Positions 17,758 to 26,170 are shown, numbered from the stretch's first letter. The stretch is 64,000 nucleotides of DNA from Paractinoplanes rishiriensis (GCF_016862375.1 NZ_BOMV01000089.1:1-64000), one strand, 5' to 3'. Notes: generated from the sequence alone by a model not told the origin. Numbers and translations are program-made.

Positions 17758-17763
17758 TACCCT
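17758..17763 (+). promoter_or_regulatory. putative -10 element (TACCCT), leaderless
   Basis: TACCCT is followed by six bases and then GTG 17770 with no ribosome site, the same spacing seen at four other genes in this window. Confidence 0.4.
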
Positions 17764-17769
17764 CGGGGC

Positions 17770-18504
17770 GTGGACGGTGCCGCACTGATCTGGCCGGCGT
17801 TCGGGCTGCTGGCGTTCGGCGGCGTGCTCCAGCTGATCGGCTGGCACCGGGGTGCGCTGGCCCGGGCGCTCGGCACGGCACCGCCGGGCCCGCCGCATCT
17901 CATGACCCACACCGGCCGGGTCATGATCCACACCGGCCGGGTCCGCCCGCTGGCGGAGCTGGTGGGCCCGCTGTCCGGCGAGAAATGTGCCTGGTTCCGG
18001 GTCGACGTCCGGCAAAACCCGGGTTCAAGGGGCCCGACCGCCCACTACCGGTGGGACGAGCCCGCGTCCTTCGCGGTCGGGGGCGTCGAGGTCGCGGCGC
18101 GGCTCCTCGACCGCCATCTGTACGAGGAGGACATCCACGCCGGACTCGCCGCCGGCCTGCTGAAGTGGCACGACGTCCCGGAGGGCCGGTGCCGGGACGA
18201 GGTCGCCCGGTTGCAGGCCGCCGGCATGCGGATCCGCGACCGGCGGGGCGACTTCTACCGGATCACCGAATACCGACTGCCGGTGGACCAGCCGATCACC
18301 GTGCTGGGCCGTCCCCGGCACACCGGCCACGGCCTGATGCTGACGACCGGCGGGGTGGCGTGCGGTGTCTCCGAGCGTCCGGTCGAGGAGTTGCGCGCGG
18401 CCGCGCGGGCCGAGGCGGCGACGACGCGGTTGCTGCCGCGGGTGCTGCTCGCGGCCGGCGCCGTGGTGCTGGTCGTCAGCCTGCTGCTGCGCCTGGCCCA
18501 CTGA
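17770..18504 (+). CDS. GIDE-domain-like membrane protein
   Basis: A 244-aa protein with one hydrophobic helix at each end (ALIWPAFGLLAFGGVLQLIG near the start, VLLAAGAVVLVVSLLLRL at the end). Between them LAELVGPLSGEKCAWFRVDV matches the opening of the GIDE/MULAN-type domain ('PLxSPxSGxpCvwyxxxv'), and YRITEYRLPVDQPITVLG matches its later 'E..L..gd.vyvlG' part. In eukaryotes this domain sits in a mitochondrial E3 ligase, but the bacterial versions lack the RING finger and have no known role. Its last 29 bp overlap the convergent kinase gene. Confidence 0.7.
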   Translation: MDGAALIWPAFGLLAFGGVLQLIGWHRGALARALGTAPPGPPHLMTHTGRVMIHTGRVRPLAELVGPLSGEKCAWFRVDVRQNPGSRGPTAHYRWDEPASFAVGGVEVAARLLDRHLYEEDIHAGLAAGLLKWHDVPEGRCRDEVARLQAAGMRIRDRRGDFYRITEYRLPVDQPITVLGRPRHTGHGLMLTTGGVACGVSERPVEELRAAARAEAATTRLLPRVLLAAGAVVLVVSLLLRLAH

Positions 18505-19036
18505 TCTCGAGCGAGGGCCATCGGTCCGCGGCCCACTCCGGCCAGCCCGGCCATCCCGCCGGCGGGCCGGGGATGTCGCCGCCCAGTTCGGCAGCATCCG
18601 GCGCCTCGAACCGCGTCCGCCATTCGCCGATGTCCGCCGCGCTCATCGGAAAGGTCGTGTGCGGCGCGGTCGCCTGGCGGTGGGCGATCCGGGCGCGCTG
18701 GACCTCTTCGCCGACGGGCAGATAGACGACGTGGCAGGCCGCTCCGGCCGATGCCGCCAGCCAGCGCAGTGCCGACCGTTCGTCGCGGCTCCACAGCCCG
18801 AAGTCGAGTACGACGCCGGTGCCCACGCGCAGTGCCTGCAGGGCCAGCGCGATGAGCCGGCCTTCCAGCAGGTCGCGCTTGCCGTCCGGCTGCGACCCGT
18901 CAAACAGCGAGATCATCCACTCGTCCGGGGTCAGCCGCAGCGCGCGGTGCTTCGCGGCGAGCTCCGCGGCCCGGGTGGTCTTACCGGCGCCGGGAAGTCC
19001 GACCATCAGAAACAGCTTGGGGGTTGCGAGCCGCAC
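18476..19036 (-). CDS. P-loop kinase-like ATPase (AAA_33/zeta-like)
   Basis: A 186-aa protein with Walker A GLPGAGKTT at residues 14-22, LTPDEWMISLF (substrate/Mg region), VVLDFGLWSRDERSALR and VYLPVGEEVQRARIAHRQ. This is the pattern of small ATP-dependent kinases in the AAA_33 group, which includes chloramphenicol phosphotransferase-like and zeta-toxin-like enzymes. GTG 19036 follows GGAG at good spacing. No antitoxin-like gene adjoins it, so a toxin role is not supported. Substrate is unknown. Confidence 0.8.
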   Translation of the reverse strand: MRLATPKLFLMVGLPGAGKTTRAAELAAKHRALRLTPDEWMISLFDGSQPDGKRDLLEGRLIALALQALRVGTGVVLDFGLWSRDERSALRWLAASAGAACHVVYLPVGEEVQRARIAHRQATAPHTTFPMSAADIGEWRTRFEAPDAAELGGDIPGPPAGWPGWPEWAADRWPSLEISGPGAAAG

Positions 19037-19178
19037 GTCATCTCCGGATCACGCAGGACGATCCGGCAGCACGACGGGACATGCGGGACTTGGCTGCCGG
19101 CGGACACTGGTCCGGCGGTACGCCCGGCGCTGACCCGGTCGGGCCAGCAGTGAGGCCGCGGTCTACGGCAACCGCGAT

Positions 19179-19197
19179 ACCGCCGCTAGGCGGCGGT
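19179..19197 (-). terminator. hairpin downstream of the arsR remnant
   Basis: ACCGCCGC-TAG-GCGGCGGT is a perfect 8-bp stem with a 3-nt loop. It lacks a U-tract, as is usual for high-GC actinobacterial terminators. The rest of 19037-19268 has no convincing gene. Confidence 0.45.
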
Positions 19198-19268
19198 GCG
19201 AATCTCCATGCAGGCGAAGCAACCCATGCCGCCACCATAACCGACGCCCCCAGCAGCGACCGTCTTCG

Positions 19269-19493
19269 TCAGGCCGGGAGCAGGCTGGCGAGCGGGCCCT
19301 CGACGCGTTTGCGGATCTCGTCGCGGATCGGGCGGACCGCGTCGACGCCGCGCCGTTCGCTGGTCACCAGGCCGGCGTCGCGCAGGCCCTTGAGGTGGTG
19401 CGAGATGGTCGGGGCGGACTGGGTGAACGTGTCGGTCAGCTCGCACACGCACAGGGACGTGGCGTCGGGCTCGGTGAGCGGGTCCGCGATCAT
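19269..19493 (-). pseudogene. ArsR/SmtB-type arsenic repressor with deleted N-terminal core
   Basis: Seventy-four codons contain LCVCELTDTFTQSAPTISHHLK and GLRDAGLVTSERRG, the metalloid-binding CVCEL box and recognition helix of ArsR repressors. The preceding half (helices 1-2, usually 'FKALADPTRLRLLxLI') is absent. Upstream of the ATG the same frame reads PGCCAP and then a stop, so about 30 residues look deleted internally. After ERRG the wing and last helix are also atypical. It is divergent from arsM with ArsR boxes between them, but this copy probably cannot dimerise normally. A second intact ArsR elsewhere may act on these sites. Confidence 0.65.
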
Positions 19494-19537
19494 CGGCGCG
19501 CAGCATCCGGGACCCGGTCACCGGCGGCACCTTTGGA

Positions 19538-19608
19538 TTCGACACCCGTCGAGTTTGACAGATGTCGAATCCGTGAGGCAGGCTGGAGCGGATTCGACAG
19601 CCGTCAAA
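19538..19608. promoter_or_regulatory. three ArsR operator boxes, TTYGACA-NN-YGTCRAA
   Basis: TTCGACACCCGTCGAG (19538-19553), TTTGACAGATGTCGAA (19554-19569) and TTCGACAGCCGTCAAA (19593-19608) share one 16-bp pattern. The first two abut and the third lies 24 bp further, ending 18 bp before arsM. Such 12-2-12-like dyads are typical ArsR/SmtB sites. Confidence 0.8.
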
Positions 19609-19626
19609 ATCAACAAGGAGGTCGCC

Positions 19627-20391
19627 ATGACCGAACCCGTGACCGCGAGCTGCTGCGCCACCGGCACCGCCACCGGTACCGCCGGCGGCGACGGAGCGGC
19701 CATTCGCGAGCAGGTCCGCGCCCGCTATGCCGACGCCGCCACCCGTGCCGCCGAAGGCGCCCAGTGCGGCAACGAACAGCTCTACGGAGACCAGGAGCGC
19801 GGCGAGCTGCCCGAAGCCGCGCTGCGCGCCAGCCTGGGCTGCGGGAACCCACTGCGGGTCGCCGACCTCAACCCCGGCGAGACCGTCCTGGACCTGGGCT
19901 CCGGCGGCGGCATCGACGTGCTGCTCTCGGCCCGCCGGGTCGGCTCCACCGGCAAGGCCCACGGCCTCGACATGACCGACGAGATGCTCGACCTGGCCCG
20001 TCGCAACGCCGCCGAGGCGGGCGCCACCAACGTCGAGTTCCATAAGGGCCACATCGAAGACATTCCGCTGCCGGACGCCTCCGTCGACGTGGTCATCTCC
20101 AACTGCGTGATCAACCTGTCGGCCGACAAGCCTGCCGTGTTCGCCGAGATGCACCGGGTGCTGCGGCCCGGCGGGCGGATCGGCATCTCCGACGTGGTCG
20201 CCGAGGACCACCTCACGCCCGAGCAGCGCGGCGTGGTCGGCGACTGGTCCGCCTGCATCGCCGGAGCGCTGTCCCGGACCGAGTACCTCGACGGGCTCGT
20301 CGCGGCCGGGTTCACCGAGGCCAGCGTCGAGTTCACCGGCGCGTACGCGGACAGCATGCACGCCGCGATCATCCGCGCCCGCCGGCCCTGA
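19627..20391 (+). CDS. arsM: arsenite S-adenosylmethionine methyltransferase
   Basis: A 254-aa class I methyltransferase that methylates As(III), giving volatile or less retained methylarsenicals. The SAM motif is VLDLGSGGGIDVLLSARRVG (87-106), with DMTDEMLDLARRNA after it. Four cysteines, Cys47, Cys72, Cys160 (SNCVINL) and Cys210 (DWSACIAG), occupy the places of the four conserved ArsM cysteines; the last two are 50 residues apart, as in the algal enzyme. A CC pair at 9-10 may bind arsenic. ATG 19627 follows AAGGAGG. It is the sole gene of its unit, downstream of three ArsR boxes and ahead of a strong terminator hairpin. Confidence 0.95.
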   Translation: MTEPVTASCCATGTATGTAGGDGAAIREQVRARYADAATRAAEGAQCGNEQLYGDQERGELPEAALRASLGCGNPLRVADLNPGETVLDLGSGGGIDVLLSARRVGSTGKAHGLDMTDEMLDLARRNAAEAGATNVEFHKGHIEDIPLPDASVDVVISNCVINLSADKPAVFAEMHRVLRPGGRIGISDVVAEDHLTPEQRGVVGDWSACIAGALSRTEYLDGLVAAGFTEASVEFTGAYADSMHAAIIRARRP

Positions 20392-20427
20392 CCGGCCGGG
20401 TCATCCGTTGCGAGGGATGACGGCCGG
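20392..20427 (+). terminator. terminator hairpin after arsM
   Basis: CCGGCC-GG-GTCATCC (20392-20406) pairs with GGATGAC-GGCCGG (20415-20427), leaving GG bulged and an 8-nt loop. It starts directly after the TGA of arsM. Confidence 0.7.
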
Positions 20428-20482
20428 TGGGTGCGGAAGTGAGGCTGGCGGGAGGTGTGTATCGCCCTCTTAGGAGCATCCG

Positions 20483-21826
20483 GTGGATGAACTGCATCCG
20501 GTCGCGTACTCGTCGGGGCGGCGCTGGCTTGCGCGCCTCGCCTTCCTGGCCGCGGTCGCGGCCGTGGTGCTGGTACTCGCCGTCGCGGGGGTGCGGGCCA
20601 GCGTGGTTCTGCTGCTGGTCGCGGCCGGCGGGACGGTGGCCATGCTCGCGGGGGTGTGGTGGTTCCTCAGCCATCGCGGGCTGGTCCGGTGGCTCGCGGC
20701 GGTCGTCGTGGTGGCGGTGCCGATCACCGTCGGCGTGCTCTACGCGCGGGCGTCGCTGATCTGGGTCGTGGTGGTTTTCGTGCTGCTCTGGCTCCTCATG
20801 GTGGGTGCCGGGCGGGCCGCGCTGGCCGGGGTCAACAAGCCTCGGGAGTACCCGACCCCGGCGCCGCGGCGCGCGTTCCTCATCATGAACCCGCGCTCGG
20901 GCGGCGGCAAGGTCGAGCGGTTCGGGCTGGTGGCGAAGGCACACTCGCTCGGGGCCGAGGTCCTGGTGATCTCCGGACCAACCGACGTCGCCGAGGTCGC
21001 CCGGCACGCGGTGCGCAACGGCGCCGACCTGCTCGGCGTGGCCGGCGGCGACGGGACCCAGGCACTGGTGGCGGGGGTGGCGGCGGACGCGGGGCTGCCG
21101 TTCCTGGTGATCTCGGCAGGCACCCGCAACCACTTCGCGCTCGACCTCGGCCTCGACCGGGACGACCCGTCCACCTGCCTGGACGCGCTCACCGACGGCG
21201 TCGAGGTGCACGTCGACCTGGGCCGGATCGCCGGGCGGACGTTCGTCAACAACGCCTCGTTCGGGGCGTACGCGGCGATCGTGCAGCGGCCCGAATACCG
21301 CGACGCCAAGGCCGGCACCACCCTGGAACTGCTGCCCGATCTGCTCATCGGCCATCAGGGACCACGCCTGCGGGTCCAGGCCGGCGACACCGCGCTGGAC
21401 GGACCGCAGGCGGTGCTGGTCAGCAACAACCCCTACGGCACGACCGACGACGTCGCCGGCATGGGACGCCGCTTCCGGATGGACGGCGGGGTGCTCGGGC
21501 TGCTCGCGGTCCACGTGCGGGGTGCCGCCGACGCGGCCGCGCTGATGTTCGGCGGGCGGCCGGGCACGCTCACCCGCCGCATCTCCACCGAGGTCGTGAT
21601 CGACGCCGACGCCCCGGACCTGCCGGTGGGCATCGACGGCGAGGCGGTCGTCCTGCCGACCCCGGTCCACTGCACGGTCGTTCCCGCGGCGTTGCGGGTC
21701 CGGGTGCCGCGACACCGCCCCGGCGTGCCGTCGCCGCCGCCCGAACTCGACTGGACCCGGCTGCGCCGCCTGGCGTTCGCCACCGGCCGGCCCCCGCAGG
21801 CGTCCGCCGCGCTCGCGGACGCCTGA
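20483..21826 (+). CDS. diacylglycerol/sphingosine kinase-family lipid kinase with N-terminal membrane domain
   Basis: A 447-aa protein. Residues about 16-110 form four hydrophobic helices. The DAGK catalytic domain begins with AFLIMNPRSGGGKVERFGL (131-149) and carries GVAGGDGTQALVAG, where GGDGT (188-192) binds ATP. ISAGTRNHFALDLGLD and FVNNASFGAYA follow as expected. It probably phosphorylates a membrane lipid such as diacylglycerol, or a phosphatidylinositol-type lipid. Start GTG 20483 follows AGGAGCATCCG. Its TGA shares one base with the ATG of the metallophosphoesterase, so the two are coupled. Confidence 0.9.
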   Translation: MDELHPVAYSSGRRWLARLAFLAAVAAVVLVLAVAGVRASVVLLLVAAGGTVAMLAGVWWFLSHRGLVRWLAAVVVVAVPITVGVLYARASLIWVVVVFVLLWLLMVGAGRAALAGVNKPREYPTPAPRRAFLIMNPRSGGGKVERFGLVAKAHSLGAEVLVISGPTDVAEVARHAVRNGADLLGVAGGDGTQALVAGVAADAGLPFLVISAGTRNHFALDLGLDRDDPSTCLDALTDGVEVHVDLGRIAGRTFVNNASFGAYAAIVQRPEYRDAKAGTTLELLPDLLIGHQGPRLRVQAGDTALDGPQAVLVSNNPYGTTDDVAGMGRRFRMDGGVLGLLAVHVRGAADAAALMFGGRPGTLTRRISTEVVIDADAPDLPVGIDGEAVVLPTPVHCTVVPAALRVRVPRHRPGVPSPPPELDWTRLRRLAFATGRPPQASAALADA

Positions 21827-22608
21827 TGCTGGTGGTGGCGCACCTCTCCGACCTGCATCTGGGTGCCCACGAACCGGCGGCCGTCGCCAGCATCGCGGCC
21901 GACGTCGCCGCCTGCCGCCCGTCGCTCACCGTGGTCACCGGCGACTGCACGATGCGGGCCCGGCACCGCGAGTTCCGGCAGGTGCGGCGCCTGCTCGCGC
22001 GGCTGCCCCGCCCGCTGCTCGTCGTGCCCGGCAACCACGACGTCCCGCTGGTCAGCCCGGAGCGCCTGCTCCGGCCGTACGGCCGCTATGAAAGCTGGAT
22101 CGACGTCTCGCCGCGGCCGATCGCCAACGTCTTGGGCCTCACGGCGATGGGGTTGCGCTCGATGCCGTGGTGGCGGTGGAAAAGCGGGTTCGTCTCGGCG
22201 CGGCAGACCCAGGAGGTGGTACGGGTGCTGGGCGGCGCACCCGAGGGCGACGTGCGTGTGCTGGCGCTGCACCATCCGCCCTTCGCCACCGGGGCGGCGG
22301 CGCTGGTGGGGCGTGGCCGGCTCGCCCGCGCGCTGACCGAGGCGCGAGTGGATGTCGTGCTCGCCGGGCACACGCACGTGCCGGAGGTGCAGACCGTCGA
22401 CGGGCGGCCGCTCGTGGTGATCGCGGGGACGGCCACCAGCCTGCGCATCCGGAACGTGCCGCGATCGTGGAGCCAGCTGCGGATCACGGCGGACAGCATC
22501 GAGGTGCGGGAGCGGTATGCGAGCGACGACGGCACCTGGTACACCGGGCGGGTCGTGCGTCAATCGGACGGGCGGCGACTTCGAGCGGGTCGCAGGCCCC
22601 AGGCGTAG
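21826..22608 (+). CDS. calcineurin-like metallophosphoesterase
   Basis: A 260-aa enzyme with all metallophosphoesterase signatures in order: HLSDLHLG, VVTGDC, VPGNHDVP, LALHHPPF and LAGHTHVPE. These bind two metals and hydrolyse phosphoesters, often cyclic nucleotides or phospholipid head groups. It has no signal peptide. Translational coupling (TGATG) to the lipid kinase suggests they act in the same lipid-phosphate pathway (inference). The last 49 bp overlap the convergent gene. Confidence 0.9.
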   Translation: MLVVAHLSDLHLGAHEPAAVASIAADVAACRPSLTVVTGDCTMRARHREFRQVRRLLARLPRPLLVVPGNHDVPLVSPERLLRPYGRYESWIDVSPRPIANVLGLTAMGLRSMPWWRWKSGFVSARQTQEVVRVLGGAPEGDVRVLALHHPPFATGAAALVGRGRLARALTEARVDVVLAGHTHVPEVQTVDGRPLVVIAGTATSLRIRNVPRSWSQLRITADSIEVRERYASDDGTWYTGRVVRQSDGRRLRAGRRPQA

Positions 22609-23969
22609 CTCAGCGTGGTGACGGCGCCGAGCACGACCCACCAGCCGTTGATCTCGCCCTCGCGCCAGAGCAGGACTAAGCCGGCGGTGGCGAGTGCCAT
22701 GACCACGGCGACGGCGCCGTTGACCAGGCGGTACCACAGTGGACGCCGGAGGGAGACGGTGCTGGGCGCGGGTGCCGCGCGCACCGATCGGCGGACGGCG
22801 GCGAACATGCCCAGGCGCTCGGTGTGCACGGCGTGCGGCTGGGCGGCGGCCCAGGTGACCAGCTCCGGGCCGGTGGCGAGGGCAAACCTGGGCAGGCCCA
22901 GCAGGGCGAACAACTCCGCCAGCGCATCGGTGGGGTTGCGGTCCGTGCGGCGCAACAGGGCGGTCACATGGACAGCCTGATCCGGTACGCCGAAATCGCC
23001 GGCGAGTGCGCGGCCGGCCCGGGCGGTGCTCTCCGGCGTCACCGGTGCCCGGCCGCCCCACTCGTGCGCGGCCACCGGTCTGCGGTGCACGACCACGAAG
23101 CCGGCCAGTTCGGGCGACCACCAGCAGGCCACCGCGGGCCGGTTGAGGGCCAGCGCGTCAGCGGCGGCGACCGGCGGCACGGGGCGGCCGGCCCCGTCCC
23201 AGAGGTGTAGGCTCCACCCCACAGCCAGGGAGTCCGCAGCCAGGGAGACAGTCCAGGCAGACTGGCCGGTCAGCGCCGCGTCGGCGGCCGCGGTCGCGAC
23301 CGGAGCACGCACCAGCACGACGCCGGTGGGAGACACGGCGTTGGGTGACACCGCGCCGCCCGGCCCGGTGACGTTCGGTCCGGTGACGTTCGGTCCGGTG
23401 ATGTTCGGTCCGGTGACGTTCGGCATCGTGGGCGGCACGGTGACGTGCGGGCGGGTCGGCTCCGGTTCCATCAGGACGAGCGGCACACCCAGCGCCCGGC
23501 AGGCGTCGGCGAGGCGCGCCTTGGGGCTGTAGCGGGCGTCGCGAAAGGTGCGGGCGCGACGCATCAGGTCGGTGCCGTCCGGGAGACCCGCCAGGCGTGG
23601 GGCGTCGTCGTCACCGGCCAGCGTGCCGTCGGGAGAGTAGGCGGTCACGCGCAACGCGTCGCCCTCGAGCCGCAGGACGCAGGCGACCGTGCGGGTCGCG
23701 GCGCCCACCTCGCGGGGGTCGCGGTCGAGGCGGCACCAGCCGTCCGCCTCGGCCAGGATCCGGAACGGCTCCAGCACGTGGCGGCGCCCGGCCTGCCCGG
23801 CCTGCCCGGCCTGCCCGGCCTGCCCGGCCTGCCCGGCCGGCGCTGCGGGCTGGGCTGGGGCAGCGGGCTGGGCTGACGCTGCGGGCTGGGCTGGCGCTGC
23901 GGGCTGGGCTGGGGCGCGGGTCAGTTGGGTGATGCGGTGGGCGGTGGCTCGGACTACGAACAGGTCCAC
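22560..23969 (-). CDS. uncharacterised membrane-anchored protein with Ala/Pro/Gln and NVTGP repeats
   Basis: A 469-aa protein, start placed at GTG 23969, two bases past the TGA of the upstream gene. After about 15 residues it runs into low complexity (PAQPAAPAQPAAS, then five GQA triplets). A globular part (RRHVLEPFRILAEADGWCRL and following) is followed by a TGPNVTGP-type repeat, more globular sequence including ACWWSPELAGFVVVHRRPVA, and two C-terminal TM helices (LVNGAVAVVMALATAGLVLL and WWVVLGAVTTLSYAWGL). I recognise no domain. It is co-transcribed with the 200-aa gene before it. The repeat tracts make length variation between strains likely. Confidence 0.7.
   Translation of the reverse strand: MDLFVVRATAHRITQLTRAPAQPAAPAQPAASAQPAAPAQPAAPAGQAGQAGQAGQAGQAGRRHVLEPFRILAEADGWCRLDRDPREVGAATRTVACVLRLEGDALRVTAYSPDGTLAGDDDAPRLAGLPDGTDLMRRARTFRDARYSPKARLADACRALGVPLVLMEPEPTRPHVTVPPTMPNVTGPNITGPNVTGPNVTGPGGAVSPNAVSPTGVVLVRAPVATAAADAALTGQSAWTVSLAADSLAVGWSLHLWDGAGRPVPPVAAADALALNRPAVACWWSPELAGFVVVHRRPVAAHEWGGRAPVTPESTARAGRALAGDFGVPDQAVHVTALLRRTDRNPTDALAELFALLGLPRFALATGPELVTWAAAQPHAVHTERLGMFAAVRRSVRAAPAPSTVSLRRPLWYRLVNGAVAVVMALATAGLVLLWREGEINGWWVVLGAVTTLSYAWGLRPARSRRPSD
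23366..23425 (-). repeat. 15-bp tandem repeat encoding TGPNV units
   Basis: GTGACGTTCGGTCCG occurs in four tandem copies; one has ATG in place of ACG. It encodes TGPNV/I units inside the gene at 22560-23969. Confidence 0.85.
23790..23914 (-). repeat. tandem repeats encoding (GQA)n and (PAQPAA)n
   Basis: About five copies of the 9-mer GGCCTGCCC (23790-23838) encode GQA. They are followed by imperfect copies of GCTGCGGGCTGGGCTGG (23841-23914) encoding PAQPAA. Both are in frame and so can expand or contract without breaking the gene. Confidence 0.85.
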
Positions 23970-23970
23970 G

Positions 23971-24573
23971 TCAGGTCCGCGCGAACAGGCGTTGCCACAC
24001 GCCGCTGGGTGGGGCGACGTCCACGCGGTGTGCGTCGAAAAGGCCCGGTTCGGCGCTGTCGAGCAGGGAGCGGCCCACCGCGACGTCCGGCAGGCCGAAG
24101 ACGGCGCAGACACGGCGCAGCAGGTCGCCCAGCGGGGCCGGCGGCTCGCCGGGGATCGGGTCGTTGCGGACCATGCTGAGTTCGGTGGCTCGGTGGGGTG
24201 CGCCGTAGGCGGTGGCCACCTCGGCGCAGTGTGCGTCCCAGGACTGGCGGTGGGCCAGATACTCGGTGGGGTCGGCCGGCGGGTCCCAGCCGGCCACCCA
24301 GCTGAGGTGGTGCGGGCCGGCCGCCGAGATCATCACGGCCTCGGACATCTCCTCGTCGCCGAGCAGGAGCCAGGCCGGGACGCCGGTGCGTTTGACCAGT
24401 TCGGCGGCGGGGCGCAGCAGGCGGCGGGTGGTGGCCGAGGTGCGGTCCGGCGGGTCGAACAGCACGATCGTGCCCAGCAGGTCGGGCGCCACGTAGCCGC
24501 CCACCCGGCCGGCCCGGACCGCGCCGGTCACGTCCGCGGCACCGGCCTTGGTCACCAGTGCGTAAGTGGACAT
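23971..24573 (-). CDS. uncharacterised 200-aa protein
   Basis: Start ATG 24573 (MSTYALVTKAGAADVTGAVR) has GGGGGAG nine bases upstream; an ATG at 24582 is too close to that site. The protein is soluble with mixed alpha/beta character: GTIVLFDPPDRTSATTRRLL, GVPAWLLLGDEEMSEAVMIS and HHLSWVAGWDPPADPTEYLA. I recognise no domain. Its stop lies 2 bp before the GTG of the repeat-rich membrane protein, so they form a two-gene operon and probably work together. Confidence 0.7.
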   Translation of the reverse strand: MSTYALVTKAGAADVTGAVRAGRVGGYVAPDLLGTIVLFDPPDRTSATTRRLLRPAAELVKRTGVPAWLLLGDEEMSEAVMISAAGPHHLSWVAGWDPPADPTEYLAHRQSWDAHCAEVATAYGAPHRATELSMVRNDPIPGEPPAPLGDLLRRVCAVFGLPDVAVGRSLLDSAEPGLFDAHRVDVAPPSGVWQRLFART

Positions 24574-24808
24574 CGAAACCATCTCCCCCGGGAGCGCATC
24601 GGCCGCGCGAGTGTAGCGAATCGGCCGGCCCGGCTCGCCGAGGCGCCGGACCGGTGGGAGGCGGCCACCGGGCACCCGGGTGGGGTTCACCCTGGCAAAT
24701 CCCCGCGGCGCGGTCCAAGAATCCTTCAAGGTAGGCCTTAAGCCGTTAACAAGGGGTGCCCGGCAGAGTTCCGGCATCGCAACCGCAGCCAGGGAAGGAC
24801 ACCCCGAA

Positions 24809-26170
24809 ATGACCACGTACGTCCCGGACCTCGACACCCTCCGAGGCCGGCTCACCGGTGCCGTCGCCCTACCGGGTGACGACCTGTACGCCAGCCTGAC
24901 CAGCGGATTCAACCTCGCCGTCCGGCCCACGCCGGCCGTGGTGGTGCAGGCCCTCGACGCGCAGGACGTCGCCGAGGCGGTCCGGTATGCGGGCGCGGCC
25001 GGTCTCGCGGTCGCGGTGCAGGCCACCGGCCACGGCATCGCCGACGCGCTCGACGGCGCCCTGCTGGTGCACACCGGCCGGCTGGACGAGTGCGTCGTGC
25101 ACCCGGACGGCTGGGCCCGGGTCGGCGCCGGCGTGCGCTGGCAGCAGGTGCTCGACGCGGCGGCCCCGCACGGCCTGGCCCCGCTCTGCGGTTCGGCCCC
25201 GGCGGTCGGCGTGGTCGGCTACACCACCGGCGGCGGGCTCGGCCCGGTCGCCCGCACCTACGGCTGGGCCTCCGACCGGGTCCGCGCGGCCGAGTTGGTC
25301 ACCGGCGACGGCGTGCTGCGCCGGGTCACCGCCGAGGACGAGCCGGACCTGTTCTGGGCGGTCCGTGGCGGCAAGGGCGCGGCCGGCATCGTGACCGCGC
25401 TCGAGTTCGACCTGGTCGAGCAGCCCGAGCTGTACGCGGGCGCGCTCTACTTCGACGGCGCCGACGCGGCCGCCGTGCTACAGGCCTGGCGGCTGTGGTG
25501 CGCGGACCTGCCGGCCACCGGAACCACCTCGGTCGCGCTGCTCCAGCTGCCGCCGCTGCCCGGGGTGCCGGAGCCGCTCGCCGGCCGGTTCACCGTGGCG
25601 GTCCGGTTCGGCTGGACCGGGACGGCCGGGGACGGCGCCGCGGCGCTGGCACCGATGCGGGCCGCGGCCCTGCCGCTGATCGACGCGGTGCAGACCATCC
25701 CGTACCCGGCCATCGGCATGGTGCACGCCGACCCGGTCGACCCGCTGCCCGCGTACGAGGAAACCGATCTGCTGCGCGAGTTGCCCGCCGAGGCCGTGGA
25801 TGCGCTGCTCGCGGTGGCCGGTCCGGAGGCCGGCTCGCCGCAGGTCATCGTGGAGGTGCGCCAGCTCGGCGGGGCGCTGGCCACCGCGCCGGACAGCGCG
25901 CTGTGCCACCGGGACGCGGCGTTCACCCTGATCACCATCGGGGTGCCGATGATCGAGGGGGTGCCGCAGCACGCCGCCGCCGTCCGCGCGGCGATGGGGC
26001 CGTGGGCCACCGGCGGTGCGCTGCCCAACCTGGCCGCGGGCACCGGCGCCGAGCGGCTGGCCCGCTCCTACGACCCGGAGACCCTGGCCCGGCTCGCCGC
26101 GGTGGCCGAGCGCTTCGACCCACTCCACGTGCTGAGGGCGGGTCAGGTCCCGGTCCGCAGCCCCAGGTAG
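24809..26170 (+). CDS. FAD-binding oxidoreductase (berberine-bridge / PCMH-type oxidase)
   Basis: A 453-aa flavoprotein. The FAD_binding_4 domain covers about residues 30-200, with VAVQATGHGIADALDGALLV, CGSAPAVGVVGYTTGGGLGP and DLFWAVRGGKGAAGIVTALE; the C-terminus RSYDPETLARLAAVAERFDP, then LHVLRAGQVP, is the BBE segment ('R..YDP.N.F'). The usual histidine for 8-alpha FAD attachment is plausibly the His in ATGHG. No signal peptide is present. ATG 24809 follows GGGAAGGA. Such enzymes oxidise sugars, alkaloids or polyketides; the substrate is unknown here. The region 24574-24808 before it shows no gene. It overlaps the convergent GNAT gene by 28 bp. Confidence 0.9.
   Translation: MTTYVPDLDTLRGRLTGAVALPGDDLYASLTSGFNLAVRPTPAVVVQALDAQDVAEAVRYAGAAGLAVAVQATGHGIADALDGALLVHTGRLDECVVHPDGWARVGAGVRWQQVLDAAAPHGLAPLCGSAPAVGVVGYTTGGGLGPVARTYGWASDRVRAAELVTGDGVLRRVTAEDEPDLFWAVRGGKGAAGIVTALEFDLVEQPELYAGALYFDGADAAAVLQAWRLWCADLPATGTTSVALLQLPPLPGVPEPLAGRFTVAVRFGWTGTAGDGAAALAPMRAAALPLIDAVQTIPYPAIGMVHADPVDPLPAYEETDLLRELPAEAVDALLAVAGPEAGSPQVIVEVRQLGGALATAPDSALCHRDAAFTLITIGVPMIEGVPQHAAAVRAAMGPWATGGALPNLAAGTGAERLARSYDPETLARLAAVAERFDPLHVLRAGQVPVRSPR

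Noticed and set aside
18476..19036. Zeta-type toxin of a toxin-antitoxin pair
   Set aside because: The kinase fold fits, but no epsilon-like or other antitoxin gene is adjacent and the active-site details cannot be matched.
19190..19240. Minus-strand micro-ORF MGCFACMEIRTAA downstream of the arsR remnant
   Set aside because: Two cysteines are suggestive of a small metal-binding peptide, but it has no good ribosome site and overlaps the terminator hairpin.
23790..23914. Possible CRISPR array
   Set aside because: The repeats are short, contiguous and in frame with a protein; there are no unique spacers and no cas genes.
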